A DNA stretch of 64,000 nucleotides, from NCBI GenBank assembly GCA_016709575.1, contig JADJMM010000015.1, positions 3,734-67,733 on the forward strand, given 5' to 3'. Of the stretch, positions 38,472 through 47,855 are shown piece after piece. The translations under genes and the position numbers were made by a program. Positions within the stretch are counted from its first letter, which is position 1. Each line of letters begins with the position of its first letter. Under the pieces are notes generated by a model that was given only the letters and a program-made list of their open reading frames with translations, did no database searches and was not told the origin of the DNA. The stretch is from Sphingobacteriaceae bacterium (GTDB lineage Bacteria > Bacteroidota > Bacteroidia > B-17B0 > Aurantibacillaceae).

Positions 38472-41360
38472 ATGACTAAGTTTTTATCCGCTCTCTTTCT
38501 ATTTATTTCATTCTGCTCTATTTCTCAAAACGGAAAAATTACAGGAAAAATTATTGATGCCAAAACCGGCGAAACATTACCAGGAGCAACCGCTGTGATT
38601 GAAGGAACAACAAAAGGCGCAAGCGCAGATTTTGATGGAAATTTTTCTTTAAACAATGTGCCTGCCGGAAAAGTAAATATCATTTTCAGCTATATTTCTT
38701 ACGATTCGAAGAAATTTACCGACGTAGAGATTAAAACAAACGACGTAACTAATATTAATGTGCAATTAGAGCCGTCATCCTCCACTACTTTTTCGGAAGT
38801 TGTAGTAGTAGTAGAAATGATTAAAGAAAACAATGCCGCATTAACAATGATGCAAAAAAACAATGTGAGTGTGAGCGATGGCGTTTCAGCTGAAACAATT
38901 AAACGCACACCAGATAGAAATACGGCCGATGTATTAAAACGTATCAGCGGAGTTACAATCATTGATGACAAGTTTGTTGTTATTAGAGGCCTTAACGAAC
39001 GTTATAATGTATCATATCTCAACAATTCACCATTACCAAATACAGAAGCGGACAAAAAAGCATTTTCATTCGACATTTTTCCTGCTAACATGCTCGATAA
39101 TATTACAGTGAACAAAACAGCCACACCTGAATCTCCCGGCGATTTTGCCGGCGGTATCGTTTTTGTAAATACTAAAAATATTCCCGACAAAAACTTCATC
39201 TCGCTCTCTGTAAGTGGAGGTTATAACACTATTACAACTGGCAAAGATCGTATTACTTATCAGGGAGGAAAATATGATTGGATAGGTCTTGATGATGGCA
39301 CAAGAAACATGCCTTCTGATGTTCCAAGCTCAAATGACTTTCCGCAATTGAATTCAAAAAGAGGAGAGCTTGCTAAATATTTTAAGAACGATTGGGCTTT
39401 GAGGACTGATAAATTTGATCCCAATTTGTCGGCACAGTTTGCTATCGGACATAATGTAAAGCGCAAAGAAAAAGATTTCTTCGGCGTTCTATTCTCACTA
39501 ACTTATAATAATTCTAAAACTTATTCTCAACGCGACCGCTATGCTTTTTCAAATAACACCACCGGAACTTCCGAGAACCAGTTAGATGATAAATATTTAT
39601 TTGAGACCTTCAACACACAAACATTAGCCGCATCGATTCTGAATTTTTCGTTCAAGCTTAATGAAAATCATTCCATCAGCTTTAAAAATATTGGTTCTAT
39701 TAGTTCAGATAATAAACTCATTCACTCTAATGGTTCAACAGGATTAAGTAATAATAACCCAGCGATTAATGATATCACCACGCGTTTTTTCAAGAACAGT
39801 ACTGTTTATTCAGGACAATTGATTGGTGAGCACTATATGCCGAAGCTGAAATTAAAAACCAACTGGGTAGGTTCTTACGGAAAAACAAAAAGGACGATTC
39901 CTAATTACAGAACCACTTCTTACTCTCATTTCGAAAAACCAAATGATCCTGAAGATCCATACTCGGTATACTATGATACAATGCGAACTGTGATCATTGC
40001 AAATGCAGGAAGTGGACCCGATTACGCAGGATACAGATTGTATTCTAAACTCGATGAGAATATTAAAAGTTTCAGGGCTGACGTTTCAAGAAGCTTCAAG
40101 ATCTCTGAGAATTTCACTCAAGATGTTAAGATTGGCGGATTCTATCAACTAAGAAATAGAACATTCTTTAATCGACAATTAGGTTTAGTAAGAAGTTCTT
40201 CAAAATTCAAATCATCTTTAATGTACTTACCCGCCGACCAGATCTTTGATGAAGCGAACATGGGTCAAAGCATTCCAAGCAATGTGGCTGGTTATCCTGA
40301 CTCGTCAGGGTTTTTGTTATATGACATGACAAAACCAAGTGATGTGTATGATGCTAATTCTTCTTTATTCGCACATTACATTATGCTAACCTCAAAAGTG
40401 AAAGAATGGTTTACGGCAGTATATGGTTTAAGAATAGAAAATTTTACTCAAGTTGTTAATGGTCACAAAAAGAAAAATGATACACTTCAATTTGTTCAAG
40501 GCCAGGTTAATTATTTGCCTTCTGTAAATTTGATCTTCGCACTTAATTCAAAACAAAACATTAGAGCAAGTTATTCAAAGACACTGAATCGTCCGGAGTT
40601 TCGCGAATTGGCACCATTCAACTTTTTTGATCCTGAAACACGCTTACTGTATAATGGGAACGATACTTTGCAACAGTGCTCCATTAATAATTATGATCTG
40701 CGTTACGAAATCTACCCTGGCCGCGGGCAATTGCTATCTGTAAGTGGTTTCTATAAAGATTTTAAAAATCCAATAGAATTAGCTGCGCAGGAATATGCCG
40801 CTGACGAGCTCACCTATAGAAATGCGCCAAAAGCTATAATGTATGGCGCTGAATTAGAATTCAGAGTAATCCTCGGTGCATTATTCAAAACTGATTCCAT
40901 TAAATTCTTAAATAATCTGAGTTTATTCTCTAATCTGTCATACATAAAATCAAAAGTGGAAGTGTTTGTTCCGGGTTCAACCACTGAAAAAGTAATACGA
41001 CCTCTGCAAGGACAGTCGCCCTATATTATTAATGCCGGTATAGTTTATAACGATACTGAATTAGGTTATAGTGTGAGTGCCATGGTGAATAGAATCGGAG
41101 AACGTATCTTTAATGTCGGTACTACCAATGAACCTCACAGGTGGGAGAATGGCAGAACAGCCTTAGATTTCCAGGCTTCAAAATCATTCCTGAAAAATAA
41201 ACTGGAAGTTCGTTTCACTGCTAAAGATATTTTACATCAGAAATTGATCTTCTATCAGAATGGTGATAAAGATAATGCCTTTGATAAGAACAAAGACTTC
41301 ATCAACTTCTCGCAAACTTATGGAACAGTTTACGCTTTACAAATAAGTTTTAAATTGTAA
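38472..41360 (+). CDS. TonB-dependent outer-membrane receptor
   Basis: 962 residues from the ATG at 38472 (another at 38466), with signal peptide MTKFLSALFLFISFCSIS. A CarboxypepD_reg-like domain (GKIIDAKTGETLPGATAVIE) covers about residues 22-105, a plug follows (TPDRNTADVLKRISGV, VIRGLNERYN), then a long beta-barrel ending YALQISFKL. Such receptors import scarce nutrients across the outer membrane using TonB energy. Co-location with an OprP-like porin, a Pit transporter and a PhoB-like regulator, together with the shared promoter repeats, suggests a phosphorus source as ligand; that is inference. No SusD-like partner follows, which argues against glycan uptake. Confidence 0.9.
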   Translation: MTKFLSALFLFISFCSISQNGKITGKIIDAKTGETLPGATAVIEGTTKGASADFDGNFSLNNVPAGKVNIIFSYISYDSKKFTDVEIKTNDVTNINVQLEPSSSTTFSEVVVVVEMIKENNAALTMMQKNNVSVSDGVSAETIKRTPDRNTADVLKRISGVTIIDDKFVVIRGLNERYNVSYLNNSPLPNTEADKKAFSFDIFPANMLDNITVNKTATPESPGDFAGGIVFVNTKNIPDKNFISLSVSGGYNTITTGKDRITYQGGKYDWIGLDDGTRNMPSDVPSSNDFPQLNSKRGELAKYFKNDWALRTDKFDPNLSAQFAIGHNVKRKEKDFFGVLFSLTYNNSKTYSQRDRYAFSNNTTGTSENQLDDKYLFETFNTQTLAASILNFSFKLNENHSISFKNIGSISSDNKLIHSNGSTGLSNNNPAINDITTRFFKNSTVYSGQLIGEHYMPKLKLKTNWVGSYGKTKRTIPNYRTTSYSHFEKPNDPEDPYSVYYDTMRTVIIANAGSGPDYAGYRLYSKLDENIKSFRADVSRSFKISENFTQDVKIGGFYQLRNRTFFNRQLGLVRSSSKFKSSLMYLPADQIFDEANMGQSIPSNVAGYPDSSGFLLYDMTKPSDVYDANSSLFAHYIMLTSKVKEWFTAVYGLRIENFTQVVNGHKKKNDTLQFVQGQVNYLPSVNLIFALNSKQNIRASYSKTLNRPEFRELAPFNFFDPETRLLYNGNDTLQQCSINNYDLRYEIYPGRGQLLSVSGFYKDFKNPIELAAQEYAADELTYRNAPKAIMYGAELEFRVILGALFKTDSIKFLNNLSLFSNLSYIKSKVEVFVPGSTTEKVIRPLQGQSPYIINAGIVYNDTELGYSVSAMVNRIGERIFNVGTTNEPHRWENGRTALDFQASKSFLKNKLEVRFTAKDILHQKLIFYQNGDKDNAFDKNKDFINFSQTYGTVYALQISFKL

Positions 41361-41756
41361 TTAGCGGTTCGAACGGATTTTAATCAGACTGGTATTTAGG
41401 TTCACCATTATTTCAATGCCGCGTTTTGAAGCGTGCTTTAGTTTTAGTTCGGGGTACTGATATTTTAGTTCTTTGCTGAGTAATTTATAATCGGCATTAA
41501 ACTCACAAATGTTTTTGTACACCGTCTTCTTTAATTTTTTCTTGAAGATAGGCGATGTTGTATAATGTTGTTTGAAGATTTTAATACAATCGCTTAGCTT
41601 CATTCTTGCAGCACCAGTACTTATTTTTTCCTCCGAAATAATCTGTTTTAGTGCTTTCGTTATTAAGCCGTATGATAAATTAACAGACTCAATATAATAC
41701 TGATGTTTGTACGCGTTTTTATTTTTCTCAATTAATTCTTTAATACTTAGAGCCAT
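41361..41756 (-). CDS. Hypothetical basic helical protein
   Basis: 131 residues, rich in Lys and Ile, no signal peptide or membrane span. Predicted mostly helical (MALSIKELIEKNKNAYKHQY, LITKALKQIISEE). It starts its stop codon directly at the end of the TonB receptor gene on the opposite strand. I do not recognise a family. The coding is credible because of the clean start, the length and the lack of a competing frame. Confidence 0.5.
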   Translation of the reverse strand: MALSIKELIEKNKNAYKHQYYIESVNLSYGLITKALKQIISEEKISTGAARMKLSDCIKIFKQHYTTSPIFKKKLKKTVYKNICEFNADYKLLSKELKYQYPELKLKHASKRGIEIMVNLNTSLIKIRSNR

Positions 41757-41882
41757 AATCCAAATTTGTACAAATATGTTAATTTAAGTATTTAGTAATT
41801 GTAAATATTTGGTTAATTAAATATTACCAACGTAGTATAAAAACACGTTCTACGTCTGTTTTATTCTTTATTATTAGGTTTG

Positions 41883-41934
41883 GGTTAATATTAGGTTAAT
41901 CTAACAATCATGATTTGCTAACACGTACTTAATC
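41883..41934 (+). promoter_or_regulatory. Spaced direct repeats upstream of the T9SS protein gene
   Basis: GGTTAAT at 41883-41889 and 41894-41900 (11-bp period), then GCTAACA at 41917-41923 and CTTAATC at 41928-41934 (again 11 bp). The last unit ends 20 bp before TTACTTTG (41955-41962), a near-match to the -7 box, as in the pit and regulator promoters. Confidence 0.45.
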
Positions 41935-41983
41935 GTTAGGTAAGCTTGTCACACTTACTTTGCATCATAAAATTTATAAAATC

Positions 41984-43639
41984 ATGAAAAGAATTTACCA
42001 AACACTATTATTAGCTTTATCGCTAAACTTCGGAATGGCACAAACTGCATTCTGGACACCAACTACCTACAAAGGAGCTTTCGATTGTTCAACTTCAATG
42101 TGGACAGACAGCTGGACTGAGTGGGATCCACAAAACAAAGTTTATCCTGCAGCAACAATGACTGTGAATTCAAACATCACAACAAACACAACGTGGGCAA
42201 CAGGACAAACTATTTTATTACAAGGTCCGATTTTTGTAAAAAACAATTCAGTATTAACTATTCAACCGGGAGTTATTGTATTAGGAGATAAAGGAACTCC
42301 GAGCTCTGCATTGATTATTACAAAAGGTTCACAACTACAAGCAGTAGGTACTGCAAGTAATCCAATTGTATTTACATCAAACCAACCTGTTGGTGCATCT
42401 AATCGCTCGGTTGGTGATTGGGGTGGAATTATTTTATGCGGACAAGCACAAATTAATGTACCGGGTGGAATTGCAAACATTGAAGGCTTAACTGTAAGTG
42501 CTGATACAGAATACGGTTCAACAAGTCCGAATAACAATGATAATTCAGGAACATTAAAATATGTACGTATTGAGTTTGGTGGTTATGTATTTGCTGCGAA
42601 TAAAGAAATTAATGGTTTAACAATGGGTGGTGTTGGTAAAGCAACAACTATCGATCATATCCAATGTTCATTTACAAATGATGATGGATTTGAGTGGTTT
42701 GGTGGTACAGTTAATGCTAAATACTTAGTATCCTTCAGAAATTTAGATGATGACTTTGATACAGATTTCGGTTATAGCGGAATGGTTCAGTTTGGATTAA
42801 TTGTACGTGACCCGGCTTTAGCTGACGTTCCTGCAGTTTCTACATCAGAAGGATTTGAATCAGATAATGATGCAACAGGGAGTTCAAATACGCCTTTAAC
42901 ATCAGGAATATTTTCTAACATTACTGCAATCGGTCCATACCGCGGAAGTTCTTCAACTATTTTAGCTGCGGGTTACGAGCGCGCTTTACGTCTAAGAAGA
43001 AATACAAACTTAAAAGTGTTTAACTCTATTTTCACGGATTTCAAAAAAGGATTACACGTTGACGGAACTGCAGCTGATGCTAATGCAGGAAGTGGTGCTC
43101 TTAAATTTAAGTATAATGTAATTGCTACAACTTCAGGTATTACTCCAAAAACAATTGTAACTACAACTGCTAACACAAACTTTAATACAACTTGGTTCGG
43201 TACTAATTCAAATGATTCTTTAGTTAGCACTTCCGGTTTATTAGTAACGCCATATAATTATACAAGTCCTGATTACCGTCCTGTTTGCACAAATACTTTA
43301 GTATCAGGTGGTGCAAATTTTAGTGATCCTGCTTTTGTTTCAGGTGGAATTTTAGGTGTTAACGAATTTGACAATTCAACTAAACTAGTTGGTTTATATC
43401 CAAACCCTAGCACAGGCGAAACGAATCTTGTAATTAATACAACTTCTGCATTTACTATTTCAGCTGATTTGTATTCTGTTACAGGACAATTAGTAGCTAA
43501 GCCTTACACTAATTATAATGTTGAAACAGGAATGAATGTTTTACCAATTAATGCTACAGAATTAGCAAACGGTATTTACTTCATCACTGTACAATATGGT
43601 TCAAAAACTGAAACCATTAAATTAGTTGTAAATAAATAA
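41984..43639 (+). CDS. Secreted beta-helix-like protein with T9SS sorting domain
   Basis: 551 residues from the ATG at 41984, which opens a signal peptide (MKRIYQTLLLALSLNFGMAQ). The body is rich in short strands and turns (NSVLTIQPGVIVLGDKGTPS, SNPIVFTSNQPVG, FKKGLHVDGTAAD), suggesting a right-handed beta-helix or similar; several Asp/Asn-rich loops (DDDFDTDFGYSG) could bind calcium. A T9SS domain closes it (LVGLYPNPSTGETNL, YSVTGQLVAK, ANGIYFITVQYGS). It lies inside the phosphate cluster and its promoter carries the same repeats, so it may be a phosphate-starvation secreted protein; no phosphatase motif was seen. Confidence 0.8.
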   Translation: MKRIYQTLLLALSLNFGMAQTAFWTPTTYKGAFDCSTSMWTDSWTEWDPQNKVYPAATMTVNSNITTNTTWATGQTILLQGPIFVKNNSVLTIQPGVIVLGDKGTPSSALIITKGSQLQAVGTASNPIVFTSNQPVGASNRSVGDWGGIILCGQAQINVPGGIANIEGLTVSADTEYGSTSPNNNDNSGTLKYVRIEFGGYVFAANKEINGLTMGGVGKATTIDHIQCSFTNDDGFEWFGGTVNAKYLVSFRNLDDDFDTDFGYSGMVQFGLIVRDPALADVPAVSTSEGFESDNDATGSSNTPLTSGIFSNITAIGPYRGSSSTILAAGYERALRLRRNTNLKVFNSIFTDFKKGLHVDGTAADANAGSGALKFKYNVIATTSGITPKTIVTTTANTNFNTTWFGTNSNDSLVSTSGLLVTPYNYTSPDYRPVCTNTLVSGGANFSDPAFVSGGILGVNEFDNSTKLVGLYPNPSTGETNLVINTTSAFTISADLYSVTGQLVAKPYTNYNVETGMNVLPINATELANGIYFITVQYGSKTETIKLVVNK

Positions 43640-43647
43640 TTTATTCT

Positions 43648-43688
43648 TATTACAAAAGCCTGCTTTTAATGAAGCAGGCTTTTTTTAA
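43648..43688 (+). terminator. Rho-independent terminator after the T9SS protein gene
   Basis: AAAGCCTGCTT, a six-base loop, AAGCAGGCTT and a run of seven T. Confidence 0.9.
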
Positions 43689-43708
43689 TCCATTCAACAA
43701 AACATTCC

Positions 43709-44382
43709 TTGCATTCAGCTATTATATATTCAGTTAGCAACTCCAACTCAGAATTCTATAGAAAGAGTTTAACGAAGCTTAATTTAAAAGTGACGAATGT
43801 GTATGCTTACGATGACTTTGAGCGTTTTTTGAAAACCGAAACCTTTGATATTTTAATAATTGATTTGGAATTAGATAATACAGATGCTATTACTGTTATT
43901 AAAGAAATAAAATTAATGTATGTTAAGGGCGCTCTTTATATTGTTGTTTGTTCTAATAAAGCCGATGACTTTATTCAAATAAGTGCTTTTAATTCCGGGG
44001 CTGATGATTTTGTAGACTTGCCTGTTAATCCAACCGTTTTCGAATCTAAAATTAAAGCGCTTCTTAAAAGAATGGAGCCGGAAAAAATATACCTGAAAAT
44101 GGTTTTATTTATATTGACCAGGAACTGTACAAAATTATTATTGGCAGCAACGCCTATTCTTTACCCCGTTTAGAATTCAGAATGGTCTCATTACTTTTTT
44201 CAAATCCCAATAAAATATTTTCGAAAGATGAAATTGCTACAGAGATCTGGCACAATAAAGATATCTCCTCAAAACGAACTATTGATATTCATATCCGCAA
44301 TATCCGCCGTGCCCTTGGCGATGATATCATTAAAACTTATCGGGGCATCGGTTACTGTTTAAAACAAGGACCAAGCGCCTAA
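43709..44382 (+). CDS. OmpR-type regulator with degenerate receiver domain, one frameshift
   Basis: Two pieces (43709-44173 and 44182-44382) join in an A6 run near 44090 (EKNIPENGFIYIDQEL) into about 224 residues. The start is uncertain (apparent TTG). The receiver keeps an Asp at the phosphoacceptor position (DILIIDLELD), but the acidic pocket near the N-terminus is replaced (IIYSVSNSNSEF) and the conserved Lys position reads DLPVNP instead of TKPxxP. The C-terminal winged helix is intact (LPRLEFRMVSLLFSNPNKIF, TIDIHIRNIRRALG, YRGIGYCLK). It may act independently of phosphorylation. It lies between two genes carrying the proposed Pho boxes. Confidence 0.75.
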
Positions 44383-44409
44383 GTGTTTGGTTTTTAATAG
44401 AATTAATCG

Positions 44410-44427
44410 CTTAACAATTCCTTAACA
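44410..44427 (+). promoter_or_regulatory. Pho-box-like direct repeat upstream of the porin gene
   Basis: CTTAACA at 44410-44416 and an identical CTTAACA at 44421-44427 have an exact 11-bp period. A weaker third element (ATTGATG) follows at the same spacing. A -7-like TTTCTTTG lies at 44459-44466. Confidence 0.55.
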
Positions 44428-44489
44428 TTAAATTGATGTAGCATTTACAATGTTACTATTTCTTTGCGCTTAATTAATATTTAGTTAAC

Positions 44490-45760
44490 GTGAAGAAAAC
44501 TTTATTTTTACCTATCCTCCTGCTAAGTTTAAACTTAAACGCTCAGGACACAACAAAAACTCCGGAAGTTAAAGCAACAGAAGTTCCGGTTGCAAAAGCA
44601 GAAACTCCCAAACCAAGTTCAAAAAATCCTTATTTCAATTTTAAGAACGGATCAGGTTTTCAACGCCGGACAGCTCTTATTCCATCAACATCAGATTCAG
44701 GATGCAAAACAGAATGTTAATGAATTCTATTTCTGACGAAGACCTTAATCCGTCAAGTTTTGAATTTAGAGTAAGGCGTTGTCGTTTGAGTTTTACCGGT
44801 CACGTTTATAATCCCAAATGGAGCTATTATTTGCAACTTTCTTTTTCAAGAGGTGACATGGATTGGGATATGAATCAGGCTTCAAATATTAATACTAGTC
44901 CAAATGTTGTTAGGGATGCGGTGGTTTATTATAAACCTGTTAAATCACTTCAGCTTGGAATTGGTCAAACAAAATTACCCGGTAACAGACAACGTGTTGT
45001 ATCTTCAGGCGCTTTACAGTTTTATGATCGATCTCCCGCTAATTCCAATTTTACTTTAGATCGTGATTTTGGCGTGTTCGCTAATTACAATGTCCATATT
45101 GGCAAAAAATTCAAAACTATTATTAAAGCCGCTATTTCTTCCGGCGAAGGAAGAAACTCATCAACAAGCGGTCCGGGTTTAGCGTACACAGGAAGAATTG
45201 AATTATTACCATTAGGTGATTTTACTGATGGTGGTGATTATTTTGAAGGTGACGTGGCACGTGAAGAAAAACCAAAATTCTCTTTAGCCGGAGGCTATCA
45301 TTTAAATGACTTAGCTGCCAGAACTCAAGGTCAGCTAGGAAGAGACCTTTACGAAAACAGAAGTTTCACTGTTTTTATTGCTGATGTTTTATTTAAGTAT
45401 AAAGGATTTGCAGCAAGTTGTGAATATTTAAGAAGGGATTGCACAAAACCAATTACTAAAAATAGTGCAGGCGCAACCAGAACTGTAATTGAAGGTGATG
45501 GCATCAATTCACAATTAAGTTATTGCTTTAAAAACAGATGGGAAATTGCGGTTAGACATACTTTAATTTCTCCACATAAAGATTTATATACCAGCCTTAA
45601 CGAAAACGAACAATATGGTCTTGGTTTAACTAAATATGTAATGAAACATAAGGTTAAGGTTCAAGGAAATGTATTTTATAACAGAGATAGAAATTTGGCT
45701 ACCCGTGTTGAAAGCGGTAAATATTTCTTTGGGGTTTTACAGCTTGAACTAGGGATTTAA
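44490..45760 (+). CDS. Phosphate-selective porin (OprO/OprP-like), one frameshift
   Basis: Reconstructed 424 residues from a GTG start with signal peptide MKKTLFLPILLLSLNLNAQ. One missing T near 44660 joins FKNGSGF to STPDSSYSINIRFRMQNRML. The barrel shows alternating amphipathic strands (FEFRVRRCRLSFTGHVYN, WSYYLQLSFSRGDMDW, VYYKPVKSLQLGIGQTKLP) typical of OprP/OprO porins, which favour phosphate or polyphosphate. Gene order porin then Pit transporter gives an outer-to-inner membrane route for phosphate. The Pho-box-like repeat 63-80 bp upstream of the GTG supports starvation control. Confidence 0.85.
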
Positions 45761-45801
45761 CATTAACTTAACATAGGGAATACCGATAAAAAATAGCTTT
45801 G
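45756..45801 (+). promoter_or_regulatory. Promoter and Pho-box-like direct repeat of the Pit transporter gene
   Basis: TTTAACA at 45756-45762 and CTTAACA at 45767-45773 (11-bp period), 20 bp, then a perfect -7 box TAGCTTTG at 45794-45801. The repeat occupies the -33 region, as expected where an activator replaces that element. The first unit touches the porin stop codon. Confidence 0.6.
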
Positions 45802-45823
45802 TCATCATCTTAAAAACACTTCT

Positions 45824-47230
45824 ATGTTTGGATTAACTACCGGCCTGGCCATTTTACTAATTGCATGTTTATTATTAGCATGTTTTTTCGAATTCATTAA
45901 CGGATTTCACGATACTGCAAACGCAGTTGCAACCGTAATTTATACTAACTCGATGAAACCAACTGTTGCAGTTGTGTACTCAGGTATTTTAAATTTTATT
46001 GGTGTATTAACAGGTGGTATCGCTGTTGCTATGGGAATTGTGAACTTACTCCCCATGGAAGTTTTGGTAGATTCCAACGTTGGACATGGTATAGCTATGA
46101 TTCTTGCTTTATTACTTTCTGCTATCATCTGGAATTTCGGTACTTGGTATTTTGGAATTCCTGCTTCAAGTTCTCATACTTTAATTGGTTCAGTAATTGG
46201 AATCGGTTTAGCATTTAATTTTTTACCAGGCGATATGGGCTTTACTGCTGTTAACTGGGACAAAGCAAAAGATACAGGTTTAGCATTATTACTTTCGCCT
46301 TTAGCGGGATTTAGTTTAGCCATTATCATGATGTTTGTTTTTAAACGTTTTATTAAAAACGAAACTATTTATAAAGAACCAATTCCCGGCAAAACTCCTC
46401 CTATCTGGATTCGCATGTTGCTTTGGATGACTTGCGGAATGGTAAGTTTCTTCCACGGACAAAACGACGGACAAAAAGGAGTTGGAATTTTAATGATGAT
46501 TTTAATTGCAATTTTACCCGGACAATTCTCTTTAGATGAAAAAATAAATTTACAGAGTGTCAACGGAAATGTTTTTGAAATTCAAAAAATCGTTGCTGCA
46601 ACAGACACAACACAATTCGGCAAAGATGAATTTAAACATTACAATAGCATTAAAAAACATGCCGCTTCTTATTTTGCAGCAGTAGGCGCAGAAAAAACAC
46701 GCGCTTCTGAAATTGCTTTAACAGATCGTTTCGAATTAAGAAAAGATGTTGTTAAATTAACTAAGGGTGCTGAAAAATTATTAAAGAGCCCGAACTTTGC
46801 TATCTCAGCAAAAGATTCAAAAAAATTAAAAGCAGAAATTAAAGAAGCAAAATTATTAGTGGAATTCGCACCAAGCTGGGTAATTATTTTAATTTCTATT
46901 TCATTAGGTTTAGGAACCATGATTGGTTGGAAACGCATTGTAAAAACAATTGGAGAAAAAATTGGTAAGCAACACATGAGTTACGCTCAAGGTGCAAGTG
47001 CTGAAATGGTTGCTTCTGTAGGTATTGGAATGGCATCAGCTTACGGACTACCGGTTTCAACTACACACATGTTATCTTCAGGTATTGCAGGTTCAATGGT
47101 TGCTAAAAAAGGATTAAAGAATTTACAAAAGAAAACCATTACCACTATTGCATTAGCATGGGTATTAACTTTACCTGTGACAATGGTTTTATCAGGTGGA
47201 TTGTTTTTAATATTCAGAGCTTTATTTTAA
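45824..47230 (+). CDS. Inorganic phosphate transporter, Pit family
   Basis: 468 residues with about ten membrane spans. The PHO4 signature repeats occur in both halves: FINGFHDTANAVATVI near residue 27 and MASAYGLPVSTTHMLSSGIA near 410, with FGIPASSSHTLIGSVIG between. A hydrophilic loop of about 110 residues (about 240-345) separates the halves, longer than in E. coli PitA and rich in Lys/Asp. Pit proteins import phosphate with protons or as metal-phosphate. Independent promoter, 63 bp after the porin stop; terminator downstream. Confidence 0.93.
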   Translation: MFGLTTGLAILLIACLLLACFFEFINGFHDTANAVATVIYTNSMKPTVAVVYSGILNFIGVLTGGIAVAMGIVNLLPMEVLVDSNVGHGIAMILALLLSAIIWNFGTWYFGIPASSSHTLIGSVIGIGLAFNFLPGDMGFTAVNWDKAKDTGLALLLSPLAGFSLAIIMMFVFKRFIKNETIYKEPIPGKTPPIWIRMLLWMTCGMVSFFHGQNDGQKGVGILMMILIAILPGQFSLDEKINLQSVNGNVFEIQKIVAATDTTQFGKDEFKHYNSIKKHAASYFAAVGAEKTRASEIALTDRFELRKDVVKLTKGAEKLLKSPNFAISAKDSKKLKAEIKEAKLLVEFAPSWVIILISISLGLGTMIGWKRIVKTIGEKIGKQHMSYAQGASAEMVASVGIGMASAYGLPVSTTHMLSSGIAGSMVAKKGLKNLQKKTITTIALAWVLTLPVTMVLSGGLFLIFRALF

Positions 47231-47254
47231 TAGACACTATTTTGTTTAGTGAAA

Positions 47255-47285
47255 AGCCTTGTCGTTTCGATGAGGCTTTTTTGTT
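47255..47285 (+). terminator. Rho-independent terminator after the Pit gene
   Basis: AAAAGCCT, a 15-nt loop, AGGCTTTTTT. Confidence 0.7.
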
Positions 47286-47289
47286 TACG

Positions 47290-47436
47290 GACATTTCCTT
47301 CTCCTACGAGGAGAAGGTGGCAGCCGAAGGCTGACGGATGAGGTTACTTCTTAACGAAGACAAGTTTCTTTTCTTCGAAGTAACCTCACCCACCACGCAA
47401 GCGTGGTCCCCCCTCTCCTCATAGGAGAGGGAAAAT
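47290..47436. repeat. Long interrupted palindromic intergenic element
   Basis: CTTCTCCTACGAGGAGAAGG at the left and CCTCTCCTCATAGGAGAGGG at the right are each palindromic. Between them GAGGTTACTTC and GAAGTAACCTC are perfect inverse complements. GC content is above the surroundings and there is no open frame. The nested structure suggests a non-autonomous mobile element or a composite REP-type unit. Confidence 0.6.
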
Positions 47437-47483
47437 TTCTTCTTCTAAAATTATTTCATACATTTAATTTAAAATCTCTTCAA

Positions 47484-47855
47484 ATGGAATCTCTTAAAAC
47501 ATCCATCACTCTTCCTGTTTCGGCAGAAAAATTATACAAAGCCTGGTTAAGCAGTAAAGAACATTCTTTATTTACAGGCGCTGAAGCAAAAGCAAGCAGC
47601 AAATTAAACGCTAAACATTCTTCTTGGGATGGCTACATCTGGGGAAAGAATTTAGAATTAAAAGCAGGAAAGAAAATTGTACAATCTTGGCGCACGTCCG
47701 AATTTCCTGAAGATGCTCCTGATTCTATTCTTGAAATTACCTTCGAAGAAAAAGCCGGGAAAACAAAATTGAATTTATATCACCACAACTTACAAAAAGG
47801 CGATGCCAAAAAATATAAAAAAGGTTGGAACGATTTTTACTTTTCGCCGAGTTGA
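47484..47855 (+). CDS. SRPBCC/AHSA1-like domain protein, C-terminal end probably lost
   Basis: 123 residues from the ATG at 47484. The fold opens with the typical SLKTSITLPVSAEKLYKAWL, continues AKHSSWDGYIWGKNLELKAG, and has VQSWRTSEFPEDAPDSILEI; this matches AHSA1-like lipid/ligand-binding proteins. The family normally continues a few residues past GWNDFYF; here SPS and a stop follow, and the opposite-strand SDR gene is also truncated at the same point. A deletion joining two convergent genes would explain both. Ligand unknown. Confidence 0.75.
   Translation: MESLKTSITLPVSAEKLYKAWLSSKEHSLFTGAEAKASSKLNAKHSSWDGYIWGKNLELKAGKKIVQSWRTSEFPEDAPDSILEITFEEKAGKTKLNLYHHNLQKGDAKKYKKGWNDFYFSPS

Noticed and set aside
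41365..41400. tRNA-like TTCGA sequence
   Set aside because: The GGTTCGAA string is inside the end of a coding frame and no cloverleaf can be drawn around it.
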